DNA of 64,000 nt. Origin: Gemmatimonadota bacterium (GTDB lineage: Bacteria; Gemmatimonadota; Gemmatimonadetes; Gemmatimonadales; Gemmatimonadaceae). The notes beneath the pieces are model-generated. The model saw only the letters and a program-made list of their open reading frames with translations, made no database searches and was not told the origin of the DNA. Location: NCBI GenBank assembly GCA_040388625.1, contig JAZKBK010000002.1, forward strand, positions 248,001 to 312,000, read 5' to 3'. A program made the translations under genes and the position numbers. Below, piece after piece: positions 60,557-64,000 of the stretch (the stretch's first letter is position 1; each line of letters starts with the position of its first letter).

Positions 60557-61435
60557 GCCCTTCCCAAGCTCGCTCTCTACCGTAACGTCACCGCCCAGCA
60601 ACCGTGCGAGGCGACGTGATATCGGCAAACCAAGCCCGGTTCCGCGATTCATCGAATCACCACGCGGTCCAGCGTTGATCTGCTCAAACTCTTCGAATAT
60701 TCGCGCCTGATCGTTCTTCCCGATTCCAATTCCGGTATCCGACACCAGAATTGCAACCCATGGACGCCCGACGGTAAGAGATGCGTCCTGAACCGATTTG
60801 ACAGTTGCTGGAATGGATGCGTCGGAAGCCGGAATCATTCGGGTACGCACACTTATTGTGCCCTTATGTGTGTACTTCACGGCATTTCCCAACAGATTCA
60901 GGATGATCTGCCGTAGATGAGTCGGGTCGGTCCGAACCCGCGGAAGTACCGAGCTCAGTGCGAGAGATAGATAGAGACTCTTCTCCGACACCAGTGGTTC
61001 GACCTCGCTTGCAACATCAAGAATGAATGGCCGCAGGTCGATTGGCTCGGAATGAACTTCCAGTCGTCCTGCAGCGATTTTGGCAAGATCGAGTATCTGA
61101 TCGACCAGATGTCGGAGATGGCTGGCAGATGCCTCGATTCGCTGGACTGGTCCGGCTTGCTTCGGTGTCAATTCCCCATACACACCTTCACGCAGCAGGT
61201 CCACAAACCCCACTATCGCGTTCAGCGGTGTGCGCAATTCGTGGGATACGTTTGCGAGAAACTCACTTTTCATCTTGTTGACACGAATCAACTCGGTCGA
61301 CAGATGCTCGAGCTCTCTGGAGCGCTCCTGAAGCCTGTGCGCCTGGGTACGAAAACGACGAACAACAAGGACAAAAACGATTGCCCCAATACCGACGAGC
61401 ACCCAGCCCAGGCCTGCCGGAATATTATCTAACAC
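60518..61435 (-). CDS. Membrane histidine kinase
   Basis: The 305-residue protein has one N-terminal membrane helix (GWVLVGIGAIVFVLVV), a coiled linker, HisKA (MKSEFLANVSHELRTPLNAIVGF with the phospho-His) and HATPase (LRQIILNLLGNAVKYT, VSDTGIGI, FEEFEQI, GTGLGLPISRRLARL). No sensory or receiver domain is present and no response regulator is adjacent. It is an orphan kinase whose input is unknown. Its 3' end overlaps the Ser/Thr kinase gene on the other strand. Confidence 0.92.
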   Translation of the reverse strand: MLDNIPAGLGWVLVGIGAIVFVLVVRRFRTQAHRLQERSRELEHLSTELIRVNKMKSEFLANVSHELRTPLNAIVGFVDLLREGVYGELTPKQAGPVQRIEASASHLRHLVDQILDLAKIAAGRLEVHSEPIDLRPFILDVASEVEPLVSEKSLYLSLALSSVLPRVRTDPTHLRQIILNLLGNAVKYTHKGTISVRTRMIPASDASIPATVKSVQDASLTVGRPWVAILVSDTGIGIGKNDQARIFEEFEQINAGPRGDSMNRGTGLGLPISRRLARLLGGDVTVESELGKGSTFTVWLPGEAA

Positions 61436-61483
61436 TGATCAAGCACTGAAGAATCCGAGAGGAGTTCTGTATATTCTTCGCGC

Positions 61484-62041
61484 ATGACGAAGCATGATGA
61501 ACTGGTAGAGCTCCTCGCCACGCGATCTGCACGCCTTGGAGAATTTACACTCGCATCCGGCGCGCGCTCCAATCTCTACATAGATGCTCGAATGACTGCC
61601 ATGAGCCCGGAGGGCCTTGCACTCATCGGCCCCTTGGGATTCGACGAGATCACCAGCGCTGGCTGGACACCGGATTCCGTCGGTGGCCTTACACTGGGCG
61701 CTGATCCCGTCTCGTACGCCATTGCATATGCGAGCGCCCTGGCTGGCAAGCCAATTCGCGCATTCACAGTGCGGAAGGAAGCCAAGACACACGGGACCGG
61801 CAAGCTGATCGAAGGTCCATTCCTGCAATCCGATCGTGTAGTCGTAATCGAGGACGTCATCACAACCGGTGGCTCGGCGCTCAAGGCAATAGAAGCCGTC
61901 AGGAACGCCGGAGCCACGGTCATCGGCGTGTTGTCACTCGTAGACCGCGAGGAGGGCGGCCGCGAACGTATAGAGGCCGCTGGCTACCACGTTCGATCCC
62001 TTGCCAAGGCAGCCGAAATTATCACAAGAATGCGCAGCTGA
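61484..62041 (+). CDS. pyrE: Orotate phosphoribosyltransferase
   Basis: PyrE converts orotate and PRPP to OMP in pyrimidine synthesis. The 185-residue product has RLGEFTLASGARSNLYIDAR, the flexible loop RKEAKTHGTGKLIEGPF with catalytic Lys residues, and the PRPP motif VVVIEDVITTGGSALKAIEAV. Length is slightly under the usual 200 but complete. No other pyr gene is nearby. It is divergent from the histidine kinase gene. Confidence 0.95.
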   Translation: MTKHDELVELLATRSARLGEFTLASGARSNLYIDARMTAMSPEGLALIGPLGFDEITSAGWTPDSVGGLTLGADPVSYAIAYASALAGKPIRAFTVRKEAKTHGTGKLIEGPFLQSDRVVVIEDVITTGGSALKAIEAVRNAGATVIGVLSLVDREEGGRERIEAAGYHVRSLAKAAEIITRMRS

Positions 62042-62057
62042 CGATCCTCGGCTGGAA

Positions 62058-62951
62058 CTAAGCGCATTTGGATATCCATCCCGGTTGGGCACTCACGGGC
62101 CGGAATGACCGCAGGGTGGCTACGTGTGGAAGGATCAACTCCTCCCTGAATTTGCGCAGCATCTTCTCCCCGTCGTACGCTTCACGAAAACGCACAGGCG
62201 ACATACCGAGCACGCAGCGTACATGCCTGCTGAAGGCCTGAGGGGAAGAGTAATCCAGCTTTCGTGCCACACTCGTAACCGAAAGTCCAGCGTTCTCGAG
62301 TAGCCGCGCCGCTCGCACCAGACGCCCAACGTCGATGTAACGCTTGGGCGACGGCAGATTCGCACGATAGAACCGACTCATCAACGTCCCCGGAATAACG
62401 TTGAGATGGCGTCCCATCTGACGGACGTTCGCGATGTAAGGTTTGTGGGTGAATAGAAGCTCGAAGAACTTCCAGCAGTCAGGCGCTACCCCTGCAAGAT
62501 CCAGGTTCAGCGCGCCCAGCATCTGCCGTTGGACGTCAGTCGAGCGCTCATGAGTCAACAGATCGCGCAATGCCGACCATCCAGCCGGCGATCGTGCATC
62601 GATCAGCGTGCGTACGCCGACCCGACCTAGCTCGAGAACCGAATGCGGAGTGGAGCGCTGTACATCCGTGAGAAGCGCAAATGTCGGCACAGTTGGAAAC
62701 TCCCTCACCATCGCTGCCATTCGCGCCGTGCTTCCGGTATCGTACCTGGCAACCGACAGGATTACAGCGTCCACTTCCTGCGACCGGACATCCTCAGCCA
62801 GCTCATCCACTGAACCGCGATGCAGGACCTCGAAGACTCCACTGGAAGCGACGTCTACCCTGATTCGCTCCAATGGTGTGAGCACCGTTGCAATTACCGG
62901 CGCTCGAACAGCGACAGACGGGACATGTGTGCGTGGCTTGTCAGACGGCAA
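62058..62951 (-). CDS. AraC-family transcriptional regulator
   Basis: The 297-residue product has a C-terminal AraC DNA-binding domain (residues ~175-270): YIDVGRLVRAARLLENAGLSVTSVARKLDYSSPQAFSRH-type helices and VLGMSPVRFREAY. The N-terminal 130 residues resemble a receiver-like alpha/beta fold without the phospho-acceptor (VDAVILSVARYDTGS, VPTFALLTDVQ). The signal sensed and the regulated genes are unknown. It converges on pyrE with 16 bases between the stops. Confidence 0.82.
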   Translation of the reverse strand: MPSDKPRTHVPSVAVRAPVIATVLTPLERIRVDVASSGVFEVLHRGSVDELAEDVRSQEVDAVILSVARYDTGSTARMAAMVREFPTVPTFALLTDVQRSTPHSVLELGRVGVRTLIDARSPAGWSALRDLLTHERSTDVQRQMLGALNLDLAGVAPDCWKFFELLFTHKPYIANVRQMGRHLNVIPGTLMSRFYRANLPSPKRYIDVGRLVRAARLLENAGLSVTSVARKLDYSSPQAFSRHVRCVLGMSPVRFREAYDGEKMLRKFREELILPHVATLRSFRPVSAQPGWISKCA

Positions 62952-63080
62952 TGACGCATCCTCGGGATGATGGTAAACGGAGCGGATGTTCGCTCACGAG
63001 CACGATCATATAGCGGCACATCATCACGACATCATCGTTCCATCACCACTGGATCATCACACTGTACTCTTCGACTCCGT

Positions 63081-63086
63081 TAGATT
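63081..63086 (+). promoter_or_regulatory. Candidate -10 element of rnpB
   Basis: TAGATT ends 6 bases before the predicted first base of RNase P RNA (63093). No good -35 was found. Confidence 0.4.
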
Positions 63087-63092
63087 CAGGCA

Positions 63093-63481
63093 GTGCCACC
63101 GGCTGGACGGTCGCGGAATAGTATCATTGCGATACTATTCCGAGGAAAGTCCGGGCTCCATGGACACACTGCCAGGTAACGCCTGGGCACGAGGCGGTAA
63201 AACGCCAAGTGACGGACAGCGCAACAGAAAACAAACCGCCAACGGGAAACCGTTGGTAAGGGTGAAACGGCGAGGTAAGAGCTCACCGCGTACGTGGTAA
63301 CACGTACGGCTTGGCAAACCCCAGTGGGAGCAAGGCCAAATAGGCGGCGAAGGGTGTCCACCCTGACAAAGACGCCGCGGGTAGGCTGCTGGAACGCGTG
63401 GGTGACTACGCGTCGAGAGAAATGACCGTCAGCCAGTCGAAAGACTTGGCGTACAGAACCCGGCTTATAGGCCGGTGGCAC
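63093..63481 (+). ncRNA. rnpB: RNase P RNA, bacterial type A
   Basis: The catalytic RNA that matures tRNA 5' ends. The ends pair perfectly as helix P1 (GTGCCACCGGC 63093-63103 with GCCGGTGGCAC 63471-63481). Universally conserved pieces are present: GAGGAAAGTCCGGGCTCC (63151 region, CR I), GGCAAACCCC, AGAGAAATGACCGTC and ACAGAACCCGGCTTA near the 3' end (CR V). Length of about 389 nt is normal for type A. A lipoprotein gene starts only 18 bases downstream. Confidence 0.95.
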
Positions 63482-63499
63482 CTCTCTCTTCAAGGTCCG

Positions 63500-64000
63500 A
63501 TGATGAAACTGTCCGGGATGGCGAGCGTGTTGGGCGCGGTATTCATGGCTGCATGTGTGGCCGCATCGCCAGCAATCGAGCCAACACCCGTAAACAAGCC
63601 TGAAGTCAATCCGGCTCAGCCCAAGTCGCAACCAGTGCCCGTGGCTCCTGCACTCCCAGCCCGCATGTCACGAGGTGGCCCGTGGAGTTTCACGTATGCG
63701 CCAGGAACTTACGCATACACGATCATCACTGATGCTGTCATAGCACCGGCTCTCGATACGACCCAGAAACGGCAGATTCCAGAGCTCAGTCAGAAAACAA
63801 CTATCTCTCTTTCCGCGTCGGGTGATTTACAGGTAGTAGATCCAGCTCCTAGTACTACAGCGTCGTGCGACAGCAGCTCCGCGTTGATAACACGCGCCCA
63901 GCAACTTATCCCAAAGTTGCCCAACCAGCTCGCAGTCGGCGATCGGTGGCGAGACTCAACCACTACGACAGGGTGCAGGGGGACCGTTCCCGCCGAGTCA
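63500..64000 (+). CDS. Lipoprotein of unknown function (partial)
   Basis: The frame is open from ATG 63500 (or 63503), which follows AAGG, to the window end (167 codons seen). The N-terminus is a lipoprotein signal (MASVLGAVFMAAC), followed by a Pro-rich linker (EPTPVNKPEVNPAQPKSQPV). A domain follows with WSFTYAPGTYAYTIITDAVI and repeated strand-like segments, and two later Cys. No family is recognised. Similar 'GTYxYxI' openings occur in secreted proteins of Gemmatimonadota-like genomes, from memory only. It lies 18 bases after rnpB and may be read from the same transcript. Confidence 0.7.
   Translation, partial: MMKLSGMASVLGAVFMAACVAASPAIEPTPVNKPEVNPAQPKSQPVPVAPALPARMSRGGPWSFTYAPGTYAYTIITDAVIAPALDTTQKRQIPELSQKTTISLSASGDLQVVDPAPSTTASCDSSSALITRAQQLIPKLPNQLAVGDRWRDSTTTTGCRGTVPAES

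Noticed and set aside
1-64000. tRNA or rRNA genes
   Set aside because: Reading for T-arm motifs (GTTCRANNC) with matching acceptor stems turned up no candidate; a covariance-model scan would be decisive.

Overview
The window is a bacterial chromosome segment with moderately high GC (judged by eye). Gene content and style suggest Gemmatimonadota: secreted M28/M16 peptidases, TAT-exported TldD, PD40 and GWxTD proteins, YD repeats, many GTG/TTG starts and 4-base gene overlaps. This placement is an inference; no 16S rRNA or other phylogenetic anchor lies in the window.

Layout. 0-4.1 kb: end of a membrane protein, a GAF-type free methionine sulfoxide reductase, small secreted proteins, a kinase-like protein with a lost Walker A motif, and a copper-binding lipoprotein. 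4.1-11.55 kb: a complete nine-gene histidine operon (hisG-D-C-H-A-B-F-N-IE) in which every junction is a 4-base ATGA/GTGA overlap. It is preceded by a 23-codon leader peptide carrying five histidines, an intrinsic terminator and a competing antiterminator pairing, which together read as a classical histidine attenuator. 11.6-18.1 kb: an accessory stretch with a methyltransferase remnant, an intact methyltransferase, an IS3-family element with an A7 slippery site, an AbiE-type toxin-antitoxin pair with palindromic operator boxes, and a YD-repeat (RHS) gene lacking both normal ends. 18.1-22.4 kb: an overlapping operon of three exported peptidases (M28, catalytic M16, inactive M16).

22.5-40.6 kb is housekeeping and envelope: murB with two small coupled genes, msrA, a mutarotase, a KdpDE-like two-component system, a rhodanese, a secreted protein of unknown family, tldD/tldE, DUF983, a PD40 protein, an ABC-F ATPase, a Cys-less ArsC-fold protein, hydrolases, an NfeD-like protein and a lipoprotein with two P19-like domains. 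40.6-47.1 kb resembles an origin-proximal neighbourhood: mnmG, a Kir-type potassium channel whose coding region runs upstream past any normal start codon, a SIMPL protein, parA and parB, then four DnaA-box-like sites. Two of these are perfect TTATCCACA boxes lying inside the signal-peptide codons of the next gene. 47.0-52.1 kb is a nucleoside-type ABC transporter operon with a Nif3-like gene inside it. 52.1-64.0 kb holds a PagL-like deacylase, a UMF1 transporter, an acyltransferase, polA preceded by a GWxTD lipoprotein gene, a Ser/Thr kinase overlapping a convergent histidine kinase, pyrE, an AraC regulator, the RNase P RNA gene (rnpB) and the start of a lipoprotein gene.

No tRNA, rRNA or CRISPR array was recognised. 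The strongest items for follow-up are the histidine attenuator, the DnaA-box cluster beside parAB, the Kir gene without a normal start and the duplicated P19-like lipoprotein.
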